Positions 35,001 through 46,540 of a stretch of 64,000 nt of DNA are shown one piece after another. This stretch comes from Deroplatys truncata (Eukaryota; Arthropoda; Insecta; Mantodea; Mantidae): contig CM060976.1 of the NCBI GenBank assembly GCA_030765065.1, positions 56,776,539 through 56,840,538 on the forward strand. Reading direction: 5' to 3'. Under the pieces are notes generated by a model. That model did no database searches and had not been told where the DNA came from. It saw nothing but the letters and a program-made list of their open reading frames with translations. A program made the position numbers and the translations under genes. How positions within the stretch are numbered: the first letter of the stretch is position 1; the number at the start of each line of letters is the position of its first letter.

Positions 35001-36029
35001 AGAAAAAACCCAATGAATCCGCGTTTTTCATATTTATTACCAAATTTCACAGATGCGTTGCTTTATGAAACATGTTATTTATATAGTTATCTTTTCGAAT
35101 TCAGATGTATGTAATAAGTGGACCTTTCTAAAATTAAAATTTTCTTCCCTTTTGGCTACAAAAATGTGTATTTGGAGTGAAACTTCAATAGGTATACGTC
35201 TTTCAGTTAATGGAATACCATTTCTACAACCTTAGGCAGGAGGTAGGGAAAGTAAACAGTCTAGTTGGTGGATTCTCAGGATTCAAACAAGGGACTTAAT
35301 GCGAGCCTCATTCTTCAGCCATCTTGTTCGATAATTTCTAGTTATAAGACATTTATTTACTTAGATAGCTGAGATTTTTTGCATTTTCTGACGCCGCCAG
35401 GTACAATCCGCCACTGAGTTAGTAATATCTACCTTGAACAGCGCCAAATTGCTGCTACGTAAACCGCGAGGATTGCGACAAGAAGAAAGGGCTTGTCGAG
35501 ATGCTGCTGTGGTTAATGAATGAAATCTCTCGTCGTAAGAACGCTGCAGCTATAACCGTAAACGCGTGTTTGCTGAAAGGAAACAGGACATTTTGCAACC
35601 CACAGTGAGACTTATTCAAAGTGCAGATAAAACAGGCTGATGTGGCTGTTTTATATCCAAGTAGGGGGAAGGGGATTATATATACATTTTTTTGACAGTA
35701 ACATAACCAACCACAACGATAAGACGGAGAACGTGCATCTCAACGGTTCCGCTTACAAACTCTCCATACTATAAAAGTTCCAAAATGTATGCGTTCTACA
35801 ACGCTGGAATAATTCCTGTATGCCGGAGAACGTCTCAAACAGTGACTCGGTTAAATATCTGCAGCCAAGGAAAATGTCCGCATAAGAGGAAGGGTACGCA
35901 GGCTGTAAAGGAAAAATAAGGGCAAAGGTGCCGAAACTTAAAACCCATTTTATTCAAACCATCCACATTTATAACTTAGAATTAGACGGCTGAAAATTGC
36001 CGAAAAGCTCGATGAATAAGACCAAGACT
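35001..36029. other. Mostly unassigned; degraded A and SINE pieces
   Basis: 35040-35250 may be a degraded family A 3' end (GGTAGGGAAAGTAAACAG). 35268-35331 is a SINE C head on minus (CGAACAAGATGGCTGAAG). 35377-36029 holds nothing I recognise. Confidence 0.4.
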
Positions 36030-36545
36030 AGGAGCGGAGGGGGACTTAGCACCTCGACCTAAGGAGATCCTTCGTGTTTAGGTCACTAACGGGGTGCCCC
36101 GGGAGGGAGGGCGGGGTGGGGTGAGTTGAGACAGAGGCGGCCGGATCAGGAGGCACGACAGAGCAGAGGGTAGGGTCCCTATATGTTCCAGATTGAAACT
36201 CCGCGGTGGCAGCTGGTGCAAGGGAATCCCTTCCCCCCTGCAGGCTTGCACATCCCATTGGGGGCCCGGGACTAGGAAACCGCCCCCATTCTGTGAGACG
36301 AAGTGGTACAGAGCATTCTTTCCCCCTGTCATGCAACGCCGAGACTCCTGCAACCCAGAAAACAACCAAACAGATGCACGATGAAGTGAAATGAGGTGAA
36401 ATGGAAGGACAGGAATTAACCTTCCCAGGATTCGCTTAGCGACCCGGGGAACCCCTCCCCCCAAAACCAGGAAGTTCGGCTGCGGAAACCGAAACCACGA
36501 CCCACTGAATGCGAGTCACACGCACTACCTCCTGCGGTTCAGTGG
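36030..36545 (-). mobile_element. SINE family C
   Basis: On the minus strand the head includes GTGTGACTCGCATTCAGTGG, and the body CGAATCCTGGGAAGG. The GC-rich 3' part shares CACCTCGACCTAAGGAGATC with 51551-52070 as reverse complement. Open frames on both strands are shadows. Confidence 0.75.
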
Positions 36546-36940
36546 ATAAGGGTGTCTTTTACCAGGTTTTCCTCTTATCCCCATGAGGAGAATGTGGATA
36601 GCTTTCAAAGGCATCATTTCATTCCTTTCATTAACCCTCTCTTTACAACTTAATTGTGAAAAGAGACGAACGTTTCAAAAACTAATTACTGCTGACATAA
36701 TAAAATAGGTTTGAAAACCATTCGTCTCCTTTACACTATCTGATTGTTCAATGAACCATTGCCCTCATAGCAACTGTCACAGTTGCTAGTAAGGGCAACG
36801 TAGTACCTCTGACAATTATTTTTATACATATTTGTACTTTTTGGAAGCTCTTCGTATAAACTACTCTTTAATTTTCTATCGATTTGAACCAAGTTTTTAA
36901 CGTTTGGACGAATGCTTCTTAAATTCCTACCTATAAACTA
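36546..36940. other. Unassigned stretch
   Basis: No gene or repeat was recognised. Confidence 0.4.
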
Positions 36941-37139
36941 TAGGGTTGTCTCATAAGTTCGTTCGCTTTTCGTTACGTTTCAATAATTTAAGAACGCCTG
37001 GGAACACATCTCACCCGCAGCATAGCTACGACAGCGTAGTTGCCAAACTTTCCGTTTACAAACTTTAAACATAAGGTAGTTCAAAACATAAATAACTACG
37101 GCAGTTAGGTTTTGTAAACAAACTATTTCCTGCAGTATG

Positions 37140-38483
37140 TACCATTATTGTTGACAATATATTGCCAAGTTCCTGGCTATAGTAGCACGAGCTAAATTAA
37201 GCTCCAATGCCAACACCCAAGTTGTGAAGTAGTTATTTTGTTGTAGGATATATCTGCCCCATGTTTTGGGAGCCAATTTGAAGTAGGTTGTTGCTTCACG
37301 TATGGAAAGCCAATTTGAAGTAGGAGTTGTATTGTAGTTCAACTGTTGGGGAGCCGAACTTGAAGTAGTTGCAACCGCACGTATGGTACCCGGTAGCCTT
37401 CGGCACAAATTTAAAAATATTAACTTTGTAATTTGACTGTTTCTTTAAATATTATATATTTATGTCTGCCTCGGTTCCGTCAATATTATTGTTAGAGACA
37501 TGGATTTATTTGCAGGGAGTAGTGCGGCTAAGAATGTAGGCTTACACCGATTATAATTTCTACTTCACTACATTTATAAATCCTTAACACAATTTAAATA
37601 ACACTCCACTGATATAGAGCGCTGTGAGATTCTTTTATTAATTACATGCACTTTTTAACACGTAAACTATTTTCGCCTCACACGAATAGGTATTAAATTT
37701 CTCGAGGACGCATCTCGCGTCCGGTTAGGAACACTGGCTACAGCCAACGCGTCAAGTTATGAGCGCTGTCTACAAGCAATTGACTTCTGTATTTGTAAAT
37801 TTTGCTATATTTCAGTTTCTGATTGTCTAATCTTAGTCCAATAGAATACCTTCATTTAACTAAAGCTGTTCTGGTTGTTGATTGGCTACTTTATGAACTG
37901 TAACAAAAATTACATTATTGCTTCCAAGAATCACAAGTAGTATTGTTAAACTTTCAAATTCATTATTGCCTCAAGGTTACCTCATTATTACCTCATTGTT
38001 AGCAGTTTTTAACCTATTTTTCTCACAGCTCCTACATTATTAAATTATATAATACATTCACATAACATTATTGAACATGTATACAATAATATAAACATAT
38101 ACAATGACCGTAATATACACTTTTTATATCTTGTTACATACATATATTGCTTTAATGCGGGCTGTTATTGAATTTATATATTATATAATTAGACTGAAAT
38201 CATTTAAGTGTTAAAAATACTGCCTCAGTTGTAATTCGTGGATTGTTGACTATCGTTTCATGAATTCTTTCCACGTCCGTAACCATTGGCCGCCCAGACC
38301 GAAGTTTGTCTTTTAGGGAGAAATTCACAGCTCGAAATCGACCACTTTTGACATGCTTGCTTCGTTACTGCATCTTCCCCTTAGACAGCACAAATTTTCT
38401 GCCGGCATTGTGAGGCGGTTTTACCCTTACGATAGTAAAACAGCATAAGATGTCGGAAATGTTCCTTTTTTCTTTCCATGGTT
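37140..38483 (-). pseudogene. Mariner transposase, N-terminal part, interrupted by an LTR
   Basis: On the minus strand it starts with the ATG near 38480 (MERKKEHFRHLMLFYYRKGK, then TASQCRQKICAV and a stop). GEDAVTKQACQKW and, after a frame change, KDKLRSGRPMVTDVERIHET follow, the mariner helix-turn-helix and GRP linker. The frame meets the LTR at 38228, and beyond it (37221 downward) continues TTWVLALELNLARATIARNL before being lost. No catalytic residues remain. A minus-strand open frame at 37145-37408 joins LTR and mariner codons; it is a chimera made by the insertion. Confidence 0.8.
37225..38227 (-). mobile_element. Solo LTR, family L1, 1003 bp, exact ends
   Basis: On + it reads TGAAGTAGTT at the left and ACTGCCTCA at the right. 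GTTG flanks both sides (37221-37224 and 38228-38231), and removing LTR plus one GTTG rejoins the mariner frame. It is similar to 19161-20113. The transcriptional strand is inferred from CCAAT and AATAAA order. It contains extra near-repeats of AGCCAATTTGAAGTAGG at 37270-37370 that the other copy lacks. Confidence 0.85.
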
Positions 38484-38685
38484 TGTACACACAAGTTTAC
38501 GCCGTTCCATCCAACGCCAGTCTCAAATGCACACTGACATATTCAATAGTGAGTCTGGTTGTTATTCTTAAAGTCGTAGGGGTGGTTAGGCAACTAGGAT
38601 AACTGAGTGTACAGAGGGTTCAGGGTTTTCAGGCCCTATAGATGGAACTTGCGATCAAAATGAACGAACTTGTGAGACAACCCAA

Positions 38686-39204
38686 TAAAATCTCCGTAGC
38701 TGCAACGTAACATCTAAATTTCAGAAAGGTTTTGAAGGCTGAACATATACACTATCATTAATTCTGTTACAACTTTAACCTATTTTGAATCGTATTGATA
38801 AAATGCTCTTATACAGTTTGTCGAATAATTTCTGTGGCTTCAACAAAGCCTGGAATGTTTGAGCCTATCAAGACAGCTAGCAGTGCGCAGGAATCAATTA
38901 TGCATTCAGCAAAATGGAAAACAGTTTAAACAACATATGTAAACCTCATTTTTTTCAAATCCCATATGCGTTCAGGTAATGGGAGTCCGAAAACAAATCC
39001 CTAGCAATGCTTGTGAACATTAAGCGTGTAAATAAAAAATCTGAGAAGCTTTTGCCACACTCCTATACAGATAAAACACATGTTTGTTTGCCCCTTCCAT
39101 CTCATCTCTGAAACGTTCACTAACTTTCTAATACTCTGTATAGATATCTAATTTCACTCCATACATTCAGTGATTCATCTTAAAATAATTAGGGGATTTT
39201 CTCT
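38686..39204. other. Unassigned stretch
   Basis: No gene or repeat was recognised. Confidence 0.4.
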
Positions 39205-39882
39205 AGGTATAAGTAGATATAGGTTGCACAACGGAAGCGGACACCTCGCGTACTGCGCCCTACATAATTCAATTGTGGCTACCACTCCCGAGGAGAAAGG
39301 GTTGAAGTGAAGAAACCATAGGACTCTACAGGAGACCGGCCACAAAGACGCGCGGAATTCCTTAACGATTCCGGGCTGGAAGACGCGTTTCACTGCTGGA
39401 ACTACCTAGAGAGAGCGATCAACTACCCATCGACCAAGGAGCCCTCTATTGTCCACTGGAGTATTATTTCCTTTGAGCAAGCATCCGCACCATCTTTCCG
39501 GTACCGCCATACGTCTGACCGAAGGTTTTTAGGGTTTTCCTCGGTCGCTAGGCAAATGCTGGGTTGATGCTATATAATTTGATCCGCGAATTTTCCCATC
39601 ACCCCTTTCATCACATCTTATTTCTTTTTCGCTGCCATACCAGGCATTGGGCTGATCACCCATCCTGGATGAAACCTAGAACCACACCTGAAAGATGAGA
39701 AGGGATGAAAGGCAAATGATGGAAAGGAAATCGTAGTAGATGAGAATCCACTCCAGTATTCGCCCACCGACCAGGGAAACCCACGAAAAACCCAAGGTCA
39801 CAGTGGGCGGTCGACGGGAATCGAATCCGGGACCTCCCAAATGCGAGCCTCACACATTACCATGAAGCCATCTCGCTCGGTA
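39205..39882 (-). mobile_element. SINE family C, long copy
   Basis: On the minus strand it reads ACCGAGCGAGATGGCTTCATGG (A box), GGCTCGCATTTGGGAGGTC and CCCGGATTCGATTCCCGTCG (B box). GGTGGGCGAATACTGGAGTG and a tail shared with 29419-29923 and 50691-51196 follow. It is longer than other copies because of extra sequence around 39490-39650 that looks like a second partial SINE body. Confidence 0.75.
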
Positions 39883-40640
39883 AGGTTTCTTTCTATAGAC
39901 TGCTGTAGTTTTACACTAACAGCAGGCAAGTTTTAGATATATCGATAACTTCATGAGCAATTTTAACTCCCTATAATCTGGTATTCGTGAGCTGTTTTAT
40001 GCGAACTGGCAAACGGACAAAGCAACGCTGAAAGGTTGTCTGCAGTAGCGGATGCTCCTAAAATGGAAGAACGGTCCCAGCTATGCATTCAGCCACGGAT
40101 GGAAACTTGTTACTTCTTATTTTTCTACTATACTGGCTGTCCTACCTGACATTGTACACAGTTACATTCTGTAGGTAAGGGGTGGTTTTTGAAAATCGAG
40201 AATAGCCGGTGTACTGAAGCAGTATTTCATGACTTAGAAATATAATATAAGTTCCGAGCGAAGCTAACTGTGGGTTTCCTTGAATTCGGGAAAGGGTAAA
40301 CAAGCTTTTGTACAACCTTAAGGTGTGGTCACCACCCTTTATACAGTGAAACGCCACGCTCTGTATAGCGTCATACTGCTGGGTTGTAGTCTAAATGTAA
40401 ACTCCTAACCCTGCGTCAAAATCTGTGTAAATTGATGGGAAACGGGGAGTTTGTTCCCTTTTATTTTGTTGACTCCGGCTAGTAGAAATTCATCGACGCT
40501 TCACGAACACATTTCCAATCTGTCATTAGTGATCTATGGATACTCTGATTTCGGAAGTAATTAAACAATTTAACGGCCGTTATAGGTTGGAGTGAGTGTT
40601 ATTTTTATTTACTGAAGGGCGAAACAACTTTATGCCGTGC
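39883..40640. other. Unassigned stretch
   Basis: No gene or repeat was recognised. Confidence 0.4.
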
Positions 40641-40905
40641 TGGCACCGTACCTCAGTCGGTGGAGCACCTGTCTGCGTCTCGGGTTCAATTCTCGGCTAG
40701 GGTGAAAATTTTTCTCTAGCCAAGATTATTCCCTTTCATTCCCAGACTCTGGAGGTATGAGTGTGTGTGTGTGTGTGTGTGATGTAAGATTAAAACCCAA
40801 AAGTGCAAGAAGTGCAATGACAAGACAAAAGACAATAAGTTCCAAAGGAAATGCCGCCGATAAGTTCAATGCAGTTAAAGGTGGTGCGTAAATGGAACTA
40901 AAAAA
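40641..40905 (+). mobile_element. tRNA-derived SINE, family F
   Basis: CCTCAGTCGGTGGAGCACC (A box) and CTCGGGTTCAATTCTCGG (B box), then AGCCAAGATTATTCCCT, a (TG)n tract at 40757-40781 and the tail GTAAATGGAACTAAAAAAG. It matches 21598-21898 but with a shorter TG tract and a small deletion in the head. Confidence 0.8.
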
Positions 40906-41029
40906 GAAATTACCACGAGCTCCCTCAGAGATCTCAGTTAGCCTTCGCTCCAAGAACACATTCCTGCCTCGTAAGTTTAATATAATAAACGTGAAGTAAT
41001 GTACATTGTGTTCATTTAAACTTGGCAAA

Positions 41030-41630
41030 AAGGTAAAGGTAAAGGTGGGAACGGACGAACGTAGGGTCCCCTGCAACAGGGGCAGAGCAAGGCAAGTAGG
41101 CCGCAAGTGCCCTTTTTGCTTCTATCTTGACCACTTGGAGGGATGGAGGGAAGAGACCCGAAGTGCGACCAGAACCAGATGTCGACGGGCGCAAGCATGG
41201 ATGAGGTCTTTAAAGTTTCCACACCAACGCATCCAACGCCGCTCGCGTCCACTCACAAGCCACCGAACCCCCTACGGTCCTCCCTCCCCCGGGACAAGGC
41301 CCATTCAGAGGCGAGGCCTAATTGAATAGTCCCGCAACGACACAAAGGAAGGAACCTATACAGAGCACATAGCCACGCCCAGCCACAAACTGGCGAACAC
41401 CGTCGCCTGGTCCTACAACCTTGAAACAGATGACAAGGCAGATGATGGGTACAGGAAACGAGGGGCAGGAGAGCCGTGGTAGAAGATGAACCACCCCATC
41501 ATTCGCCTACCTACCCGGAAAACCAGAAAAATCTTATGGGTCTGAGTAGGCAGTCGCCGGGGATGGAACTCGGAACCCCTCGAATGCGAGTCGTTCACGC
41601 TACCGCGGTGCTTCCTCGTTCGGTTTAAAC
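41030..41630 (-). mobile_element. SINE family C
   Basis: The minus-strand head ends the feature (ACCGAACGAGGAAGCACCGC, GACTCGCATTCGAGGGGTTC). The body is CGGGTAGGTAGGCGAATGAT and GCCTCTCCTG-like sequence. The + frame over 41006-41329 is GC-rich and has no domain. Confidence 0.7.
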
Positions 41631-42160
41631 GTGGCAAATCTAGTTGCTTGAGATAAGAGTTACTCATTGGACATTTGAGAAAGTCAGCCAAGTATCTAAA
41701 GCGTAATGTCCAAAGTTTATGCAGCTTGGTCAAATGATATCAATTTATCCATAAGTGGTTAAAAATATGAGTAGGTTAGCTGTTTGAAGTTCTAGGGTAC
41801 ACCATAATTCTTCCCAAGTCCTGTAGTCCAAATGCACAATATGTGCCCTGATTTATTTTTGTCTATAACTCTAACTCTCTGAACTCGTATAATTGTACAC
41901 CATTTTGATTAGAAGGATTAACAGTACGGGGGTTGAACATATGATAGGATTAGTTTCTGAGAGTTATAAGGTAGCTTATAATTTTCGTTGCTGCTATAGT
42001 ATAAACGTACAAAGTTTCGTCCAGATTGCCCAAAGAATGTTTATTTGTGTATTAAGGGTGGAAAATAGGGATTGAATGTAAGGTTAGCAACATTATCTCA
42101 TTTGTTGTGTGGCTGTGAAGCTCTCACAGTTCTTAAGTTTAAATACTGTGACCGCGCGTG
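41631..42160. other. Unassigned stretch
   Basis: No gene or repeat was recognised. Confidence 0.4.
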
Positions 42161-42332
42161 CAAGCGAGGCTGCCTGCGGCCGCCGGTAAGCACCTCTCGG
42201 CCCGATACCTGGGCGGGTTCTTTGACAGCCGTCGGAGCAATAAATATATGGAACAATCGCTAATGCGGAACATGCGTTTCGGCATGTTCTCTGGGTTCCT
42301 ATCCTAGAACGTTCCGCTTTGTGTGCGAGACC

Positions 42333-42372
42333 TATATAAGAGCCGCTCTGCCAGGATGGGCAGTCAGAGTTG
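42333..42372 (+). promoter_or_regulatory. Possible Pol II core promoter (TATA plus initiator-like site)
   Basis: TATATAAG at 42333-42340 is followed about 30 bases later by CAGTCAGAGT, close to an arthropod initiator. It lies in a locally GC-rich 400-bp island (42150-42540) without long frames. It could belong to an LTR or to an unknown transcript; no second copy is seen in the window. Confidence 0.35.
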
Positions 42373-42697
42373 AGTTCGATTGAGTTCAGTTCTGTCAGAA
42401 GTGATGAAGCGAAAAGTGAACAGTGCGGTTCAATTGTGAATATACGGGTCAGTTGTAGAAGTGTGCTGTGCCAAAGTGACTCAGGTGTGATTTTTGCGCT
42501 AATATGAGCGCCTAAAAGTAGTGTTTCACAGTAACTGGTATTCTCATTTGTTACAATACATTAATCAAGAAATCATGCAATTGCAAGGCACCTACTAAGG
42601 CACTTGCAGGGTTTGCGAAGGAGGCAAAGATCTTAGGATATTAACTGAAGGGAGGTACAAATGATCATAAATGGTCGCAGTGCATAGGGCATTTATT

Positions 42698-42961
42698 GCC
42701 TTCCCGTTCTTAAAAAAAGGTATTAAAAGTTTTTGAAAGTTGTGGGATAGCTTATCAGTTTTTGCCTTCCCGTTCTTAAAAAAAGGTATTAAAAGTTTTT
42801 GAAAGTTGTGGGATAGCTTATCAGTTTTTGCCTTCCCGTTCTTAAAAAAAGGTATTAAAAGTTTTTGAAAGTTGTGGGATAGCTTATCAGTTTTTGCCTT
42901 CCCGTTCTTAGAAAAAGGTATTAAAAGTTTTTGAAAGTTGTGGGATAGCTTATCAGTTTTT
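42698..42961. repeat. 66-bp tandem repeat, four units
   Basis: Four head-to-tail units start at 42698, 42764, 42830 and 42896. The first three are identical, and the fourth differs by one A-to-G change in the A-run. Each unit reads GCCTTCCCGTTCTTAAAAAA at its start. Because 66 is a multiple of three, the minus strand stays open and gives a repeated 22-residue unit containing KLSHNFQKLLIPFFKNG. The near-identity implies recent expansion. Confidence 0.95.
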
Positions 42962-43555
42962 GTTTTCAGATTCTGAAATTCCAGTGTACCAAATTTGGTT
43001 AAAATCATAATAAAAGACCCATTGATAATTAACTGCAAGAAAACTAGGGGAAAGTCTGATTATTGAATTCCACACTTCAATAATTTAACTTAAACATATC
43101 CGAAGCTCCTGAATTTACCCTTTTGGGTCGAAGTTCTTAAAAATCTGCCATGTTTGCATTAAATTGCCAAAAAAGTCTATGATATGCAATTTAAAAAAAA
43201 CCGGACAGATATTGGGTGACACGAATATGAAAAGGAATCCTAATCCCCCCTCTAGGCTAAATATTTTTGGAAACGTTTAGCCTATGTCAGTGTGGAAGAA
43301 TAGAAATTTTCAAAAGTAAAAGGACTATTATTATTAAAATTACTTTTGAGATTAACAAACGCACTCATTCACACTTTCTCTCTTGTGGTGGTGGCGGTGG
43401 TGGTGGTGGTGGCGGCGGCGGAAGTATTGGTGATTTTATTTCCACTTCAATAAAGGTACATACATCAAAATACTCATTTGAGAGTCTACAACAGTCCTCT
43501 ATTAACTTCTATTAATTTATAAAACATTATACTAAGTTTCCCTGGAGGCTATAGG
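42962..43555. other. Unassigned stretch with a GGT/GGC trinucleotide run
   Basis: 43386-43421 is a (GGT/GGC)n run giving polyglycine in one frame. There is no other signal. Confidence 0.5.
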
Positions 43556-44130
43556 CTCAAATCCTGTGGTTACCAGGGCTATTGAGTCCCATTTTCTATT
43601 TATATCACCTACTAATATCTAGGTTCCTTATTTTTCCTCTTTTCTGATTTTTCTCGGCCATTTAATTCGCACTGAACCTAAATAGTTTCCTATTTTCACC
43701 GTTTGCCCCCTTTTTGGGCATTTATATTTTTACCTACAATTTCTCTCTGGAGATCAGTTCAGTTCTTTTTTTCCAATTTTTTCCTAAAAGTCTTGGCTCC
43801 TTCACATTTTGGTTACATCATCGACATTTTTCTTATCACCCCTTGCTCTTAATCCTTTTAATTTCAACATCCCTGTTCTAGCCCATGCAAAGCTTTCCCT
43901 TGCTGTGTTATCACATATGTCCACACAATTTTCGCTATCCCAGTTCGTTTTCAGTTCTTTACATATACCCAACGACGATTTGGAGTTAAAACTTCTCAAT
44001 AAATCTGGCCTTTCTATATCTTCAATTCTTGATTTAATTTCCTTCCATAAACCTTTTCCTAGAGTCTGTCTCTCCAAATAAGAAATAGGACTGACAGATA
44101 TATAATTACAAGGGGACAGGAACAGTCCAG
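43556..44130 (-). pseudogene. Non-LTR element C-terminal fragment, left arm of an inverted pair
   Basis: The minus frame reads KGLWKEIKSRIEDIERPDLL, then ESFAWARTGMLKLKGLRARG. That is the same order as EKEGFTWMRTG, LSGLRGNGKG on the + strand at 44290-44360. The zinc-knuckle part that should follow is lost or shifted near 43810. It is a decayed copy of the same non-LTR family as its neighbour, in the opposite direction. Confidence 0.5.
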
Positions 44131-44770
44131 GTTTTTGGATCCAAGTGAGGGAAAGGGTGGGGGATATTGAAAGGATGGAGATATGGGGAAGCATAGGAAA
44201 CAAAAAAAAATCTCTGAAATTTTACAGGAAAATAAAAAAAAAGGAATGGGTAAGAGAAAGAGACATAGAGATGTGTAATAAAACAGAAAAAGAAGGATTT
44301 ACTTGGATGAGAACGGGAACGATAATTTTAAGCGGCTTAAGAGGTAATGGTAAAGGGATATGTAAATTTTGTGATGGTGAGAAAAATGTAGAACATTATC
44401 TAACAGAATGTGAAGAGTTAAAAAAATGGAGAGGGAAAATCTGGGACAAGAAATGGGGTAATATGGGGGATGATTTTGAAACTTAAATGTTCCAAGTAAG
44501 CAGGAAGGTAGAAATAACAAAATGGGGGATTTTTTAGTCAACATTAGAGAAAAATGGATGAGGAAAGTCTAAGAGAAGTATATGAAGGAAATTGTAATGA
44601 GGCTTTACGAAAGAGAAGTAAAGGTTGCACAGCAGTGCTTGAAGACCAGGGAGCTACGCTGGTTGTGCAACACAAAGTTTGAGACTTGTACATAATAAAG
44701 TAGAAGCATGAAAATAAATGTAACAAATTTTGTAAAATTGTAACGTGGAATGTGTACAATAAACTACATA
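44131..44770 (+). pseudogene. Non-LTR element C-terminal fragment with zinc knuckle, right arm
   Basis: The + frame has REKEGFTWMRTG-like sequence (exactly KTEKEGFTWMRTGTIILSG), then GICKFCDGEKNVEHYLTECE at about 44355-44415. This is a C-x2-C-x7-H-x4-C arrangement found at the C-terminus of many non-LTR retrotransposon polyproteins, where it binds nucleic acid. The frame stops at 44484. The 3' end is followed by AATAAAG-type A-rich sequence near 44695 and 44758, as expected of a retrotransposed tail. Only the last tenth of such a polyprotein is present. Confidence 0.65.
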
Positions 44771-45572
44771 CATACAACTCTCCAAATATTCCCACTTCCA
44801 AATTTATACGAAGTTTCCCTTATGCTATTATCTCAAGTATTCCCTTTTCTAAGCTTTTCCTGAAAGTGTAATATTAGTGTAGTTTACTGTAGAATTAAAT
44901 TGCACAATAATTGTCAGTTTTTCATTTATAGGACCCCATTTCGTGACTATGTTCGAGAGATTTATCCATTATCATTAAACAATTAGTTGTATGACTAAAC
45001 GCTGGCGATGCGCTTTTGACGTCAACTCGATGTGTTTTGCGTCAGCTGGCTACGCGCCATTTATTGTATTAAACTTACGGACGTTCAAAGTTTTGATATT
45101 GATTCTAGCGATGAAGTTTCGATTCTGATGGACTTGATAATATGCTTTTATATTACTTAATGAATCTTTTATGACCATTATTATGACTGATATTTCAGAA
45201 TAACAGTTAATTGAAACATTAATGGTGCTGTAAAAATTATGCATCAATCAGTTAAGCCTCAAACGAAGGCTTTAAATATTTTGTGCACATTTTCCCGCAT
45301 ATTTTGATACACAATGTAGCTGAGTATTATCATTAAGCCTATATTTTTGTGTTCTCAATATTTTATATTAATCATGGATCTGTATAACATTTCTTAATTT
45401 GACGAAAAGTAGCATTTGAACCAAAACGTACAGCTATTTTAATGGCACAAAATATATTAAACAAAATCTTAGTATAAGAAATATCGTTAACACAGCCATC
45501 ATATGTTTTAAGAAGTTTAGGGTTTTAAATTCATCACAGACCAAGCCTTTTTATAACAAATGGACCAGAAAG

Positions 45573-45574
<2 letters not shown>
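44771..45574. other. Unassigned AT-rich stretch
   Basis: No gene or repeat was recognised. Confidence 0.4.

Positions 45575-45606
<32 letters not shown>
45575..45606. repeat. (TA)n microsatellite
   Basis: About 16 TA units at the 3' tail of the adjacent SINE. Confidence 0.95.
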
Positions 45607-45608
<2 letters not shown>

Positions 45609-46085
45609 CAAACGGGACCCCGAAACCGGGGCAGAGCACCGCACTTAAGCCATTGTAGCTCTTTGGCTGCTAAAGTACCCCTGAGAGGGAGAGAGAGGGA
45701 GAGACCTGAAGGACTGCTAGATACGTTAAGATGACGTGTGCAAGCGTGGATGGGGTCCCTAACGTTTCCAGATTGAATGCATCCACTCCGCTTAAGCCCA
45801 CCCACAAGCCCCAAGGGGAGCCTGCTCAGTGGTACCCGGAGGGTGGGTCTGTAAGCAGGCCAACCTACGGCAGGGAGAAACCTTCACAAAGCGCACCGCC
45901 CAGCAGCAACACGCAGAACATCATCGCCTGGTCCCACAAACCTTGAAGCAGATGATGATGATGAAAGAAACAGGAGAGCCATGGTAGAAGAGGAACCATC
46001 CCAGCATTCGCCTACCGACACGAAGAAATCACAAAAAACCTATGGTCAGAGTGGGCGATCGCCGGAAATCGAATGTTACCTCGTT
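45607..46085 (-). mobile_element. SINE family C
   Basis: On the minus strand the surviving head shows CATTCGATTTCCGGCGATCG, and the body GTCGGTAGGCGAATGCTGGG and TTCCTCTTCTACCATGGC. The 3' part is shared with 41030-41630 (GACCCC/GGGTCC blocks near GCAAGCGTGGATGGGG). The 5' end is cut near 46085. Confidence 0.7.
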
Positions 46086-46278
46086 TGCTAATGTACCAGA
46101 AAAATGCGGGGGTAATTTTGATATGAATGTATTTTAAACTAAACTTTAAATACGCTACTTTTGTTAGGCTCCTTTGAAACCATTGTCTTTCCGGATATCT
46201 TCCGGCGCACCCAAACTGAACTAATTATATTTTCATTTCTATCTTGGGAATGTGTGCGGGCTAAACGTTCGAGTGCCG

Positions 46279-46540
46279 TCCTCCTTGGTCTAGGGGTAAC
46301 ATTTTAACCTCTAGTTCCTGAGGTCGCGGGTTCAAACCCGGAAGAGGGCGATGGATTCTTTTCGGGTGTAACATTCCTTAGCATGGCTTCCACCGGAAGG
46401 GACGTAGAGCCGGTGGTCCAGTGCCATAAAAGAACCTCAAACCTAATAGAGAGGCCTCTGAGCAAAATTTCCAGTCTTTGATGTCCAATATAGAATGGGA
46501 CACTAAAAACCATAAGTTAAACAGCGTCCATAAATAAAAG
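46279..46540 (+). mobile_element. tRNA-derived SINE, family E
   Basis: CTCCTTGGTCTAGGGGTAAC (A box) and GCGGGTTCAAACCCGG (B box) head a body shared with 951-1190, ending in an A-rich tail (AAATAAAAGAAAAATCTAAAAAAAAAA). Confidence 0.8.

Larger units (their letters stand above)
36941..38685 (-). mobile_element. Mariner element split by an LTR
   Basis: The inverted ends are TAGGGTTGTCTCATAAGTTC on the left and TTGGGTTGTCTCACAAGTTC as reverse complement of the right, flanked by TA (36939-36940 and 38686-38687). Without the LTR and its duplicate the element is only about 740 bp, so it also lost much of the transposase C-terminal half. Confidence 0.85.

Noticed and set aside
42698..42961. CRISPR-like array
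   Set aside because: The units are contiguous identical 66-mers without spacers, in a eukaryotic setting.
43386..43421. Glycine-rich protein segment
   Set aside because: It is a simple GGT/GGC trinucleotide run within a short frame that lacks flanking coding signal.
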